Origin: Loktanella sp. PT4BL
Lineage (GTDB): Bacteria > Pseudomonadota > Alphaproteobacteria > Rhodobacterales > Rhodobacteraceae
Direction: 5' to 3'
Assembly (NCBI RefSeq): GCF_003201935.1
Contig: NZ_QJJL01000003.1
Location: 310,001 to 374,000, forward strand
DNA length: 64,000 bases
Position numbers and translations under genes: made by a program. Shown one piece after another: positions 16,572-25,434 of this stretch (within the stretch, counting starts at the first letter, position 1; each line of letters opens with the position of its first letter). The notes under the pieces are model-generated. The model ran no database searches and was not told the DNA's origin. It saw only the letters and a list, made by a program, of their open reading frames with translations.

Positions 16572-17390
16572 TCAGCCAAGTTTGGCGTGAACCTCATCGA
16601 GATCAATCTCGCCAATGGGCATCTTGTTGGCGGGATTTTCGAAATCGTATTTGAAGATACGAAAGTCCTTTTTGTAGATCTCATAGACGATATGCATGGA
16701 CAGATCGTCGAAGTAATCCTCGACAGGATGGGCACGTTTGGGGCCGTGTCCTTCGCTTTCGTTAAAACGCGGTATCTGCGCCAGATCGACCGGATGTTTG
16801 GTTTCGATACCGTCCAGCATCCGCTGCATCCCGTCATTGAATTTCTCGGTCCAGAAAATGCTGTCGTAACGCCCGCCGTTCACGATGAAGGTCGAGATAT
16901 GACCGGACATAGCCGACCAGTGGATGTCTGGCTCCATCGGGCGCCGCCAGCGGATGGTATCGCGCGCAAATAGCAGGAACCGCCGGAAGCTTTTGATCTG
17001 GTCGAATTCAAAGCCGCTTTCGGGGTCGCCTACCTCGATCCCGTATTTCTGGATCAGTAGCGGCACCAGATTGCCGCGATAGTATTTGCCATTGCGCTGC
17101 ACGCCGCAAATCTTGTCAAAGAAAGACGACAGAATGCGGGTGTAGGGATTGCGCACACAGGTAAACGCATAGCTTTGGTGCGCCGCTACGTTCCGCTCAA
17201 TCAGCGGTTTGCTGTCGTCCAGTGCCCACTTGTGGATGCCCGTCTTGGCATCATGGATGTCACCGTCGAAAAATGCGCCATGGTCTGAATAGTACATGAT
17301 CTGACCAATGGTCGAGCAGGCGCATTTGGGCACCACGCGGTAAACCACGCTTTCGCTATCGGTCATCCAGGTTCCGGGAAAATTCGCCAC
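16572..17390 (-). CDS. Sulfotransferase family 2-like protein
   Basis: 272-residue probable PAPS-dependent sulfotransferase. The 5'-phosphosulfate loop is VPKCACSTIGQI (about residues 20-31) and the 3'-phosphate-binding segment is CVRNPYTRILSSFFDK (about residues 78-93), as in carbohydrate sulfotransferases of the HNK-1/chondroitin type. The likely acceptor is a surface polysaccharide. I keep the GTG at 17390, which has AAGGA eight bases upstream; the ATG at 17366 would give a protein eight residues shorter. Same strand as, and about 60 bases upstream of, the Rossmann-like gene; divergent from the glycosyltransferase. Confidence 0.83.
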   Translation of the reverse strand: MANFPGTWMTDSESVVYRVVPKCACSTIGQIMYYSDHGAFFDGDIHDAKTGIHKWALDDSKPLIERNVAAHQSYAFTCVRNPYTRILSSFFDKICGVQRNGKYYRGNLVPLLIQKYGIEVGDPESGFEFDQIKSFRRFLLFARDTIRWRRPMEPDIHWSAMSGHISTFIVNGGRYDSIFWTEKFNDGMQRMLDGIETKHPVDLAQIPRFNESEGHGPKRAHPVEDYFDDLSMHIVYEIYKKDFRIFKYDFENPANKMPIGEIDLDEVHAKLG

Positions 17391-17507
17391 GCAGAAATCC
17401 TTTTCGAGTACTGGCCTCTTTCAAAGCAAAGAAAGCCTGTAACTTCAATGTCTGTTCGCGTTATGACAGCTTTGAGCACGACTTGTGAAAGAGGATCGAA
17501 CGAAAAC

Positions 17508-19085
17508 ATGGCACGTGTCGCCTTTATCTTGCTGTGTCACAAGAACCCTGCGGCGATCATCCAGCAGGCAGAGCAGTTGACGGCAGCGGGTGACTATATT
17601 GCGATCCACTTTGATGCCTCCGCCTCGGCGCAGGATTTCCGCGAGATCGAAGCGGCTTTGGCCGGAAACGAGAATGTGGCCTTTGCCAAGCGTCGCGTGA
17701 AATGCGGATGGGGCGAGTGGAGCCTTGTGCAGGCGACCCTACATGCCGTTGAAGCCGCCGTTTCGGCGTTTCCGCGCGCGACGCATTTCTACATGGTGTC
17801 GGGCGATTGCATGCCCATCAAATCTGCGAAATTTGCCCACGACCTGCTGGACGCAAACGATGTGGACTACATCGAAAGCCATGATTTTTTTGACAGCAAC
17901 TGGATCAAGACCGGTTTTCGCGAGGAACGACTGGTTTACCGCCATTTCTTTAACGAGCGGACGCAGAAGCGCCGGTTCTATACCGCCTTGGAGTTGCAAA
18001 AGCGTTTCAAGATGACGCGCAAAATCCCCGAGGATTTGCAGATCATGATTGGTAGCCAATGGTGGTGTTTGCGCCGTCAGACCATCGAGGCGATCCTCGA
18101 ATTCGCCTATGCCCGCCGTGATGTGATGCGCTTTTTCCGCACAACATGGATCCCCGATGAGACGTTCTTTCAGACCCTCGTGCGTCATCTGGTGCCTGCC
18201 CGCGAGATCGAGAACCGCACGCTGACGTTTCTGATGTTTACGGACTACGGTATGCCGGTGACCTTCTATAACGATCATTATGAGCTGCTCTTGGGGCAAG
18301 GATCGCTTTTTGCCCGCAAGATCAGCCCTGAGGCAGAAGACCTGCGCGGCAGGCTTGGCACGCTCTATGCCAGCGACCGGACGGATTTTGTGATTTCGGA
18401 CGAAGGGCGCAGCTTGTTTCAGTTCCTGACGGGTCGGGGCCGCGTAGGGCGGCGCTTTGCGCCACGGCTCTGGGAGAATGAAACGACACTCGGGCGCAGT
18501 CGCGAGCTGATGATCATCGCGTGCAAGAAATGGCATGTCGCCAAACGACTTGTGGCCGCGATCCAGCATCATACCAATGTGCCGGCCTTGGAGTACCTCT
18601 TTAACGAAGATGAAACACCGCTACCGGACCTTGGCGGCATTGAGACCTCTTTGCAGAAACGTGGACGGCACCGGCGTGCTTTGATGCGACTGCTTTTCGA
18701 TCATTTTGACAGCGACCGCTTGGTGATCTGTCTTGATACATCGAGCCTCGATCTGATTACGGATTTCTACACCGACCGCGCCACTGTGCGCCTGCTTGAG
18801 ATCGAATGTGGTTTTGACGATGATTATCTGATCGGTCATGCGATGCGGGTTGGCCTTGCCGGTCCTCAGACCAGCGAGGCTACCTTTGCGCGCCTTTTGC
18901 CAACCATTCGCCATGACATGGTCTATGAACGCGAGGCCATTCGCGATGCGCAATTTGTGAATGCCAGCCGGATCAAGGAAACGGCGACGGCAGACGAAAA
19001 TGCATCTGCACTTGCCCAGTTTCTGAGCGTGTCGCCGGATGTGGCACGCACGCTTGCAGACACCCCCCATCTCTTTGTTGATTGA
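17508..19085 (+). CDS. Core-2/I-branching-type glycosyltransferase with C-terminal extension (DUF5928-like)
   Basis: 525-residue protein. Residues 1 to about 260 resemble glycosyltransferase family 14 (beta-1,6-N-acetylglucosaminyltransferase): FILLCHKNP at the N-terminus, HFYMVSGDCMPIKS with the donor-site Asp, and WIPDETFFQTLV with the conserved acidic pair. The C-terminal half (about 270-525) is a region I associate with DUF5928 of Rhodobacterales, of unknown role. Start ATG at 17508, because the fold begins directly with VAFILLCHKNP; an in-frame ATG at 17448 adds an unrelated 20 residues. Likely acts on a cell-surface glycan with the divergent sulfotransferase. Confidence 0.82.
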   Translation: MARVAFILLCHKNPAAIIQQAEQLTAAGDYIAIHFDASASAQDFREIEAALAGNENVAFAKRRVKCGWGEWSLVQATLHAVEAAVSAFPRATHFYMVSGDCMPIKSAKFAHDLLDANDVDYIESHDFFDSNWIKTGFREERLVYRHFFNERTQKRRFYTALELQKRFKMTRKIPEDLQIMIGSQWWCLRRQTIEAILEFAYARRDVMRFFRTTWIPDETFFQTLVRHLVPAREIENRTLTFLMFTDYGMPVTFYNDHYELLLGQGSLFARKISPEAEDLRGRLGTLYASDRTDFVISDEGRSLFQFLTGRGRVGRRFAPRLWENETTLGRSRELMIIACKKWHVAKRLVAAIQHHTNVPALEYLFNEDETPLPDLGGIETSLQKRGRHRRALMRLLFDHFDSDRLVICLDTSSLDLITDFYTDRATVRLLEIECGFDDDYLIGHAMRVGLAGPQTSEATFARLLPTIRHDMVYEREAIRDAQFVNASRIKETATADENASALAQFLSVSPDVARTLADTPHLFVD

Positions 19086-19093
19086 GGATACAC

Positions 19094-19456
19094 ATGGAAT
19101 ACGCCTACGACGATCAGAACATCTTTGCAAAAATCCTGCGGGGAGAAATCCCAAACAAAACCGTTTATGAAAACGAATATGCGCTGGCCTTTGAAGACAT
19201 CACACCGCAGGCGCCCGTGCATGTGCTGGTCATCCCCAAAGGCCCTTATATGAGCCTTGATCACTTTGCCCGCGATGCCTCGGTCGAGGAACACAGTGGC
19301 TTTATGCAGGCCGTGGCCGAGGTGTGTCGTCTGACCGGTGTCGAGGAAGGGTTCCGCGCGATTGCCAACACCCGCGCGCATGGGGTGCAGGAAGTGCCGC
19401 ATTACCACATGCATATTCTGGGTGGTCGTCCCATGGGGCGGATGTTGGCGCGCTGA
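19094..19456 (+). CDS. HIT family protein
   Basis: 120-residue histidine-triad nucleotide-binding protein (HINT-like), which hydrolyses nucleotide phosphoramidates or similar adenylated substrates. The triad is HYHMHILGG near the C-terminus and the N-terminal FAKILRGEIP segment is typical. Start at ATG 19094, nine bases after the glycosyltransferase stop, so it may be expressed from the same transcript. A hairpin follows immediately. Confidence 0.92.
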   Translation: MEYAYDDQNIFAKILRGEIPNKTVYENEYALAFEDITPQAPVHVLVIPKGPYMSLDHFARDASVEEHSGFMQAVAEVCRLTGVEEGFRAIANTRAHGVQEVPHYHMHILGGRPMGRMLAR

Positions 19457-19477
19457 TCAAAATTCAGGAATTTTGAT
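19456..19477. terminator. AT-rich hairpin between convergent HIT and ABC genes
   Basis: Perfect 10-base arms ATCAAAATTC / GAATTTTGAT with a two-base AG spacer, starting at the last base of the HIT stop codon. Placed between convergent genes it may work in both directions, although the T-run is inside the arm rather than after it. Confidence 0.5.
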
Positions 19478-19518
19478 GCCCTCCGGGGGAAGTTTGAAGG
19501 GACATGGAAAGTCCATGC

Positions 19519-20448
19519 CTATTTGGATGAGGTGAGCGACAGGAACACCTCTTCCAGATGCGCCTCTTGCGTTTTGACATCCTTGATCGTGATCCCGGCA
19601 TCCCGCACAATATTCAGGATCTGGTCTGCGGGTGTTGTGCCGCTCTGGTAGGTGAAGGTCAGCATGCCATTGGCCAGCTTTTGTCCGGTAATCGTATCGG
19701 GCAGGGCGGGCAGATCGGCGGGGCTGTCGGGTGTGATCACCAGCGTCTTGCTGTCCAGCCGTCCCAGCAGGTTGGCAGTGCTGTCGCGCACGATCACCTC
19801 GCCGTGGTTGATGATGGCGATGTCGTCGCACATCTCTTCGGCCTCTTCGAGGTAATGGGTCGTCAGGATGATCGTCATTCCCTCATCGTTGAGTTTCCGC
19901 ACATTCTGCCAAAGCATGTTGCGCAACTCGATATCAACGCCTGCGGTGGGTTCATCCAGCACAAGGATTTGCGGCGAATGCACCAGAGCCTTGCCCAGCA
20001 AGAGCCTGCGCCGCATGCCGCCCGAAAGCGAGCGCGCGTAGGCGTTGGCTTTGTCCGTCAGCCCGATCAGTTCCAGAATCTCGGCTGTCTTGCGCTGGTT
20101 CTTGGGCACACCATAAAGCCCAGCCTGTACGTCGAGCGATCCTGCGGGGGTAAAGAACGGGTCCAGATGCGGCTCTTGCGGCATGATCCCGATGGCCGCG
20201 CGCGATTGGCGCGGGTTCTTGTCCTGATCAAAGCCCCAGATCTTTACGGTACCTTCGGTTTTCACGACCAGACCCGCCAGAATGTTGATCAGCGTCGATT
20301 TGCCCGCGCCATTCGGCCCCAAAAGGCCAAAGATTGATCCGCGCGGAATATCCAGATCAATCCCCTTCAATGCTTCTTTGGCAGGGCTGCGCCCCGTGGC
20401 GGCATAGGTTTTCTTCAGCCCGTGAATTTCTATGGCATTGTCGGTCAT
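19519..20448 (-). CDS. ABC transporter ATP-binding protein (YadG/NodI-like)
   Basis: 309-residue ATPase subunit. Walker [10 protein letters not shown] (about residues 44-52), signature [15 protein letters not shown], Walker [13 protein letters not shown] and the switch His in [11 protein letters not shown] are all present. A C-terminal extension (about residues 235-309) is typical of ABC-2 exporters of the YadG/NodI type. The membrane partner would be an ABC-2 permease; none is next to it on either side, so the partner must be encoded elsewhere. Divergent from the zinc-finger gene at 20536. Confidence 0.9.
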   Translation of the reverse strand: MTDNAIEIHGLKKTYAATGRSPAKEALKGIDLDIPRGSIFGLLGPNGAGKSTLINILAGLVVKTEGTVKIWGFDQDKNPRQSRAAIGIMPQEPHLDPFFTPAGSLDVQAGLYGVPKNQRKTAEILELIGLTDKANAYARSLSGGMRRRLLLGKALVHSPQILVLDEPTAGVDIELRNMLWQNVRKLNDEGMTIILTTHYLEEAEEMCDDIAIINHGEVIVRDSTANLLGRLDSKTLVITPDSPADLPALPDTITGQKLANGMLTFTYQSGTTPADQILNIVRDAGITIKDVKTQEAHLEEVFLSLTSSK

Positions 20449-20535
20449 GTTGTCTTTCCCCTGCGCCGCGCCTGCGGTATGTCTGATGCAGACTTAAGGC
20501 GGGGCGCGCCCCGCGGCAACCAGACAGGTAAGATC

Positions 20536-20715
20536 ATGTCCACACCGGCACCCGAAACAAAGATTGTGAACGATTGGCGCGTGGCCTGTGATGGCGGTGA
20601 AGGTGCGCTGGGTCATCCCCGCGTGTGGCTTCAAATCCCGCATGAGCAAGGCTGGATTGAATGTCCTTATTGCGATGCAAAACTTGTGCATAAGGACTTT
20701 GAGGGCAAAGTCTGA
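20536..20715 (+). CDS. Small zinc-finger protein (zf-CHCC, NDUFS6-like)
   Basis: 59-residue protein of the CHCC zinc-finger family, related to the mitochondrial complex I accessory subunit NDUFS6 (13 kDa). The zinc ligands are VACDGG (Cys), GHPRVWL (His) and ECPYC (two Cys). In alphaproteobacteria such proteins co-purify with or help complex I; that role here is inferred from the family. Start ATG at 20536 after an AGGTAAG sequence. It lies about 100 bases before polA. Confidence 0.85.
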   Translation: MSTPAPETKIVNDWRVACDGGEGALGHPRVWLQIPHEQGWIECPYCDAKLVHKDFEGKV

Positions 20716-20750
20716 TCCATCCCGTTTTTTGCGCTAAGTGTCGCTGCAAG

Positions 20751-20794
20751 GCAGATGGTCACTGGAACCATGATGCGTATCATGGCACATCTGC
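20751..20794 (+). other. Nested hairpin in the leader of polA
   Basis: Outer arms GCAGATG (20751) and CATCTGC (ending 20794) enclose inner arms CCATGAT and ATCATGG with a GCGT loop. It ends 25 bases before the polA start and leaves the AGGGG ribosome binding site free. It may be a structured 5' leader; the function is unknown. Confidence 0.4.
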
Positions 20795-20819
20795 GCCCAA
20801 GACATGAGGGGATGAAACG

Positions 20820-23636
20820 ATGGAAACGAAATTCGGCAAAGGCTGTCACCTGCATCTGATTGACGGTTCCGCCTTCATTTTTCGCGCCTATCATGCGCTG
20901 CCACCCCTCACACGCAAATCCGATGGCCTGCCTGTTGGTGCGGTCAGCGGTTTCGTCAACATGTTGCAACGGTATGTCGACGGCAACAATGGTGATGATG
21001 CCGCCACCCATGTGGCCGTGATTTTCGACAAAGGCAGCCACACATTCCGCAACGATATGTACGACCAGTACAAAGCCAACCGCGAGGCGATGCCAGAGGA
21101 TCTGCGCCCACAAATCCCGCTGACCCGCGTGGCGACCAAGGCTTTCAATATCGCCTGCGAGGAGATGGAAGGATTCGAGGCCGACGACATTATCGCAACC
21201 CTTGCCCATCAGGCGCGGGATGCCGGTGGGCGCGTGACCATTGTATCCTCCGATAAAGACCTGATGCAGTTGGTCGGCGATGGCGTTGAAATGCTCGATC
21301 CGATGAAGAACAAGCGCATCGACAGCGAAGGCGTGGTTGAAAAGTTTGGCGTGGGCCCCGACCGCGTGGTCGATGTGCAAGCGCTTGCCGGAGATAGCGT
21401 GGATAACGTGCCGGGTGCGCCGGGGATCGGGATCAAGACAGCCGCGCTTTTGATCAATGAATATGGCGATCTGGAAAGCCTGCTGGACCGCGCGGACGAG
21501 ATCAAACAACCCAAGCGCCGCGAGACCTTGATCGAACATCGCGCGCAGATCGAGCTGTCGAAAAAGCTGGTCCAGCTTGATTGCAATATGACACTGGATT
21601 TTGGCCTTGATGATCTGGAAGTGCGCGACCCTGATCCAGAGGTTCTGTTGGGGTTCCTTGCCGAAATGGAATTCCGCACGGTAAGCAAGCGGATTGCCGA
21701 GAAGCTGGGGGTTGCGCCACCTGTCATCGAAGCACCCACCCCCGCAGCTACAGATGTCGCAACACCGGAACAGGTGGGTTTCGACGCCGATACCTATGAA
21801 TGTGTGCACGATGCGGCTGCCCTGCAGGTCTGGATCGACCGCATCCGCGAACGTGGGTATGTGGCGGTCGACACCGAAACCACTGGCCTGAACGAGATGA
21901 CTGCCGATCTTGTCGGCATCTCGCTGTGTGTCGCGGCAGGGCAGGCCTGTTATATCCCGCTGACCCATAAATCCGCTTCTTCGGATGATCTCTTCGGATC
22001 GGATGATATGGCCGAGGGCCAGATGGATTTGGAAGAGTGTCTGGCGATGCTCAAACCTGTGCTTGAGGATTCCGCGGTCCTGAAGATCGGGCAGAACATG
22101 AAGTATGACACCAAGATTTTTGCCCGTCTTGATATCACCGTTGCCCCGATAGATGATACCATGCTGATGTCATATGCGATGAATGCTGGCCTGCATAACC
22201 ACGGCATGGACACGCTCTCCGAGCGGTATCTGGGGCATACGCCGATCCCGATCAAGCCCTTGTTGGGCAGCGGTAAGTCTGCGATCACATTCGATCGTGT
22301 GCCGGTAGATGACGCCGTAAAATACGCCGCCGAAGATGCCAATATCACCCTGCGTCTTTGGCAGCAATTCAAACCGCAACTGCATGTGAACCGCGTCACC
22401 ACCGTTTATGAAACGATGGAGCGCCCGCTTGTGCCGGTGCTGGCGCAGATGGAGCGGGACGGGATCAAGGTTGACCGTGATACGCTCAGCCGGATGTCGA
22501 ATGCCTTTGCCCAGAAAATGGCGGGGCTTGAGGCGGAGATTCAGGAAATGGCGGGGCGGCCTTTTAACGTCGGCTCGCCCAAGCAGTTGGGTGAAATCCT
22601 GTTCGATGAAATGGGGCTGGAAATGCCCGACGGCAAGAAGCCGTCAACCGGCAAGACTGGTGCCTATTCCACCGGCGCCGATGTTCTTGAAGACCTTGCC
22701 ACACTGCACGACTTGCCGCGCCGCATCCTCGACTGGCGGCAACTGTCGAAGCTGAAATCGACCTACACGGATGCTCTGCAAGAGCATATCAACAAAGAAA
22801 CGGGGCGCGTGCATACGTCCTATTCGATTGCGGGCGCGAACACGGGGCGCCTTGCCTCGACCGATCCGAATTTGCAGAATATTCCGGTGCGGTCCGAGGA
22901 AGGGCGGCGCATTCGCGAGGCCTTTGTGGCCGAACCCGGCAAGGTGATTGTCAGCCTCGATTATTCCCAGATCGAATTGCGCATTCTGGCGCATATCGCG
23001 GGGATTGATGCGCTGAAACAGGCGTTTCTGGATGGCATCGACATTCATGCGATGACGGCATCGGAAATGTTTGATGTGCCGCTGGACGAGATGACGCCGG
23101 ATGTGCGCCGTCAGGCAAAAGCGATCAACTTTGGTGTGATTTACGGCATTTCTGGCTTCGGCCTTGCCCGCAACCTGCGCATCCCGCGGGCCGAGGCGCA
23201 GGGGTTCATCGACCGCTATTTCGAACGCTTCCCCGGAATCCGCAAATATATGGATGATACGGTCGCCTTTGCCAAAGACAACGGCTACGTGCAGACGCTC
23301 TTCGGGCGCAAGATCAATACGCCCGAGATCAACGCCAAAGGGCCGCAAGCAGGCTTTGCCAAACGTGCTGCGATCAACGCGCCGATCCAGGGGACAGCGG
23401 CTGATGTCATCCGGCGGGCCATGATCCGGATGCCTGCGGCGATAGAGAGGTTGCCCGCCAAAATGCTGCTACAGGTGCACGACGAATTGATCTTCGAGGT
23501 CAATGAAGAGGCAGCTGATGACCTGATCAAGGCGGCGCGGGACGTGATGGAAAACGCAAGCGACCCTGCGGTGAAACTGGATGTGAAACTGGCCGTGGAT
23601 GCAGGGCAGGGTGCGAACTGGGCCGAGGCGCATTAG
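20820..23636 (+). CDS. polA: DNA polymerase I
   Basis: 938-residue DNA polymerase I, which fills gaps and removes RNA primers in replication and repair. The 5'-3' exonuclease domain occupies residues 1 to about 295 (LIDGSAFIFRAYHALPP start, GDSVDNVPGAPGIG helix-hairpin-helix). The 3'-5' proofreading domain (about 335-530) keeps the catalytic DTE in VDTETTGL near residue 351, so proofreading should be active. The polymerase domain follows with motif A (DYSQIELR), motif B (RRQAKAINFGVIYG, with Phe rather than Tyr) and motif C (VHDEL). The start at 20820 follows AGGGG by nine bases. Confidence 0.97.
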   Translation: METKFGKGCHLHLIDGSAFIFRAYHALPPLTRKSDGLPVGAVSGFVNMLQRYVDGNNGDDAATHVAVIFDKGSHTFRNDMYDQYKANREAMPEDLRPQIPLTRVATKAFNIACEEMEGFEADDIIATLAHQARDAGGRVTIVSSDKDLMQLVGDGVEMLDPMKNKRIDSEGVVEKFGVGPDRVVDVQALAGDSVDNVPGAPGIGIKTAALLINEYGDLESLLDRADEIKQPKRRETLIEHRAQIELSKKLVQLDCNMTLDFGLDDLEVRDPDPEVLLGFLAEMEFRTVSKRIAEKLGVAPPVIEAPTPAATDVATPEQVGFDADTYECVHDAAALQVWIDRIRERGYVAVDTETTGLNEMTADLVGISLCVAAGQACYIPLTHKSASSDDLFGSDDMAEGQMDLEECLAMLKPVLEDSAVLKIGQNMKYDTKIFARLDITVAPIDDTMLMSYAMNAGLHNHGMDTLSERYLGHTPIPIKPLLGSGKSAITFDRVPVDDAVKYAAEDANITLRLWQQFKPQLHVNRVTTVYETMERPLVPVLAQMERDGIKVDRDTLSRMSNAFAQKMAGLEAEIQEMAGRPFNVGSPKQLGEILFDEMGLEMPDGKKPSTGKTGAYSTGADVLEDLATLHDLPRRILDWRQLSKLKSTYTDALQEHINKETGRVHTSYSIAGANTGRLASTDPNLQNIPVRSEEGRRIREAFVAEPGKVIVSLDYSQIELRILAHIAGIDALKQAFLDGIDIHAMTASEMFDVPLDEMTPDVRRQAKAINFGVIYGISGFGLARNLRIPRAEAQGFIDRYFERFPGIRKYMDDTVAFAKDNGYVQTLFGRKINTPEINAKGPQAGFAKRAAINAPIQGTAADVIRRAMIRMPAAIERLPAKMLLQVHDELIFEVNEEAADDLIKAARDVMENASDPAVKLDVKLAVDAGQGANWAEAH

Positions 23637-23970
23637 ACGGTTCGGTGGGTAAGTCTTGAATGGCCGCTATGCGGAATCTAATTGCCTTCTTCGTTTCACA
23701 CAAAAGCAGCCCCACAGCATAACCGGCCGGCGCAGTCCGGCCATCGCCCGACCTCCCCCAGGAGGGCGATTTTGCAACGCTTTTAAAGGTAGCTCACCCT
23801 GCTTTTGCTGCACGCCCCCGTGCCTCTGACACCACAAAGCCCTCCTGGTCGGACGATGGCCGGACTGCGCCTCAGGCGGAACATTGGGCTCATTGCTGAC
23901 ATAGCGGTCGCGAAACAAAAAACGCGCCACCCGTTAGGGTAGCGCGTCGCTGTGATTGTGTCTTGCCGGC
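23637..23970. repeat. Intergenic region with a large imperfect inverted repeat
   Basis: The only gap over 300 bases. Inner arms lie at 23730-23767 and 23839-23870. The left arm begins GCGCAGTCCGGCCATCGC and, apart from one substitution and a 6-base insertion, is the reverse complement of the right arm, which ends ATGGCCGGACTGCGC. Short outer arms GGCCGCTATG (23662) and CATAGCGGTC (23900) extend the dyad. No ORF of coding character is present. It may be a repeat element or a long RNA hairpin; the right edge abuts the hsp20 terminator. Confidence 0.75.
23911..23946 (-). terminator. Rho-independent terminator of hsp20
   Basis: On the minus strand, arms CGCGCTACCC and GGGTGGCGCG (one mismatch) flank a TAAC loop and run into TTTTTTGTTTCG. 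It begins 25 bases after the hsp20 stop. Confidence 0.9.
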
Positions 23971-24438
23971 TTAGTTAACCGACTTCGCCTCAACCAGATT
24001 GGCGTCTTTCTTCGCGTCAGACGTAATCTCGATCCGGCGCGGTTTCAGCGCCTCGGGCACTTCGCGCACCAAGTCAATGTTGAGCATGCCGTTTTCGTGG
24101 CTCGCACCGGTCACGCGGACGTGGTCGGCCAGATGGAAGCGGCGCTCGAATGCGCGGGTGGCGATGCCGCGGTGGAGGTAGTTGCGCTCGCTGTCGTCCG
24201 AGGCTTTGCGGCCTGTGACAAGAAGCGCACGGTCCTTGACCTCAATCGCGAGATCATTTTCTGAGAAACCGGCAACGGCGATCGAGATACGCCATGCGTC
24301 ATCATCGGTTTTCTCGATGTTGTAAGGGGGATAGGTGTTCTGGCCAACATCACTGGCAAGGGCGCGATCCATCAGATCAGCGATCTGGTCAAAGCCAACG
24401 GTGGCACGGTAGAGGGGTGTCAGATCAAATGCACGCAT
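23971..24438 (-). CDS. Small heat-shock protein, Hsp20/alpha-crystallin family
   Basis: 155-residue ATP-independent holdase chaperone. The alpha-crystallin domain spans about residues 40-135 (YNIEKTDDDAWRISIAVAGF at its start and the AFERRFHLADHVRVTGASHENGML-like beta core), with a C-terminal IxI-type motif (RRIEIT). Start MRAFDLTPLYR at 24438, nine bases after AGGA; the ATG at 24447 is too close to that site. A sigma-32-like promoter lies 100 bases upstream and a terminator follows, so it is a heat-inducible single-gene unit. Confidence 0.93.
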   Translation of the reverse strand: MRAFDLTPLYRATVGFDQIADLMDRALASDVGQNTYPPYNIEKTDDDAWRISIAVAGFSENDLAIEVKDRALLVTGRKASDDSERNYLHRGIATRAFERRFHLADHVRVTGASHENGMLNIDLVREVPEALKPRRIEITSDAKKDANLVEAKSVN

Positions 24439-24537
24439 TTGGGTCATCCTTTTTCTTAAGCGATAACAGTGTATTGACCTTCCCATTAGGGACAGGCCGG
24501 TTGTGCGGGACCCATCATTGGCATCCCGATACAGACT

Positions 24538-24566
24538 ATGTGGGGGCGGTTGTTTTCGCTTTCAAG
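24538..24566 (-). promoter_or_regulatory. Sigma-32 (RpoH)-type heat-shock promoter of hsp20
   Basis: Read on the minus strand: -35 CTTGAAA (24566-24560), 13-14 base spacer, then -10 CCCCCACAT (24546-24538). This is close to the enterobacterial consensus CTTGAAA / CCCCATNT. Transcription would start near 24530, giving a roughly 90-base leader before hsp20. Confidence 0.75.
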
Positions 24567-24570
24567 AGGC

Positions 24571-25395
24571 TCAGGGCTGGACGAATTTCGCGCCCGTATC
24601 GTTGCGTGTGCCGCCCGGCATAAGCCGTTGCACACCCCCGATACGCGCAGGGCCAAGCGTTGCAAAATGGCTCAACAAAACATTCAAAGGCCCTTCAAGC
24701 GAGGTACCAAGAGACACTTTCTGCCCGTTGATTTGTGCCATCGCCGAAACGACCGAGGCAATCCGTGTCTGTCCGTCGTTCATCATGAATACCGGTGACC
24801 CGCTTGAGCCGTATTCCACATCGCAGGTCATCACGATCACACCGGTCTGCCGTCCGAGCACATCGCAGACCTGTTGCAGGCTTGGCGCATCTTCGCGACC
24901 GCGCCCGTAGGAAACAACGCCAACCTGATCACCCGTTATCGGGCGCTGGGCAATCGCATAAGGCAGGATACGCGTGTTGCGGATGGGTCGGTCCAGTTCC
25001 AGAACAGCGATATCAATGGCCACACTGCTGGTATCGGTTGCATCGCCGTTATGGGTATAGTCCGGATGTGCGACCGCCCTTGTCACGGCGCGTGTGGCCT
25101 GTGCCTGCCCGTCACGTAGCCCCGCCTGAAAGGAAAACCGGTCGGGCGACACCAGAGAGCCATCCAGATCATAAAGGCAGTGCGCCGCTGTCAGGATCAG
25201 ACGATCGCGGATCAAGGCCGCCGTACAGAACCCCTTGCCACGGATATCAAGCCGCCCGACGGCTTCCCATCCCTGGCTGTCCTGACGTGTCTGGAGCGTC
25301 ACAAGACCTGCGTCCTGCGCCTGCGCTGCAAGCGTCGTTGCGACCCCGAGGATCACTGAGACGAGAAGCTGCCGTATCATGCCTGTCCGTATCAT
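24571..25395 (-). CDS. Secreted trypsin-like serine protease
   Basis: 274-residue S1-family serine protease with an N-terminal signal peptide (cleavage probably after AAQAQ). The catalytic triad is visible: His in LTAAHCLYD (about residue 71), Asp in DIAVLEL (about 128), and Ser in YGSSGSPVF (about 199). Four cysteines can form two disulfides, which fits a periplasmic or secreted enzyme. The start may be ATG 25395 or ATG 25380; neither has a strong ribosome binding site. It follows glcF on the same strand after 39 bases and could be on the same transcript. Confidence 0.88.
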   Translation of the reverse strand: MIRTGMIRQLLVSVILGVATTLAAQAQDAGLVTLQTRQDSQGWEAVGRLDIRGKGFCTAALIRDRLILTAAHCLYDLDGSLVSPDRFSFQAGLRDGQAQATRAVTRAVAHPDYTHNGDATDTSSVAIDIAVLELDRPIRNTRILPYAIAQRPITGDQVGVVSYGRGREDAPSLQQVCDVLGRQTGVIVMTCDVEYGSSGSPVFMMNDGQTRIASVVSAMAQINGQKVSLGTSLEGPLNVLLSHFATLGPARIGGVQRLMPGGTRNDTGAKFVQP

Positions 25396-25434
25396 CAGAT
25401 ATTTGTCACTGATAGATAGGGCAGGATTATGACA

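Noticed and set aside
20667..21968. Minus-strand open frame of 433 codons opposite polA
   Set aside because: Antisense to the polA exonuclease domains; His/Gly/Asp-rich composition typical of shadow frames.
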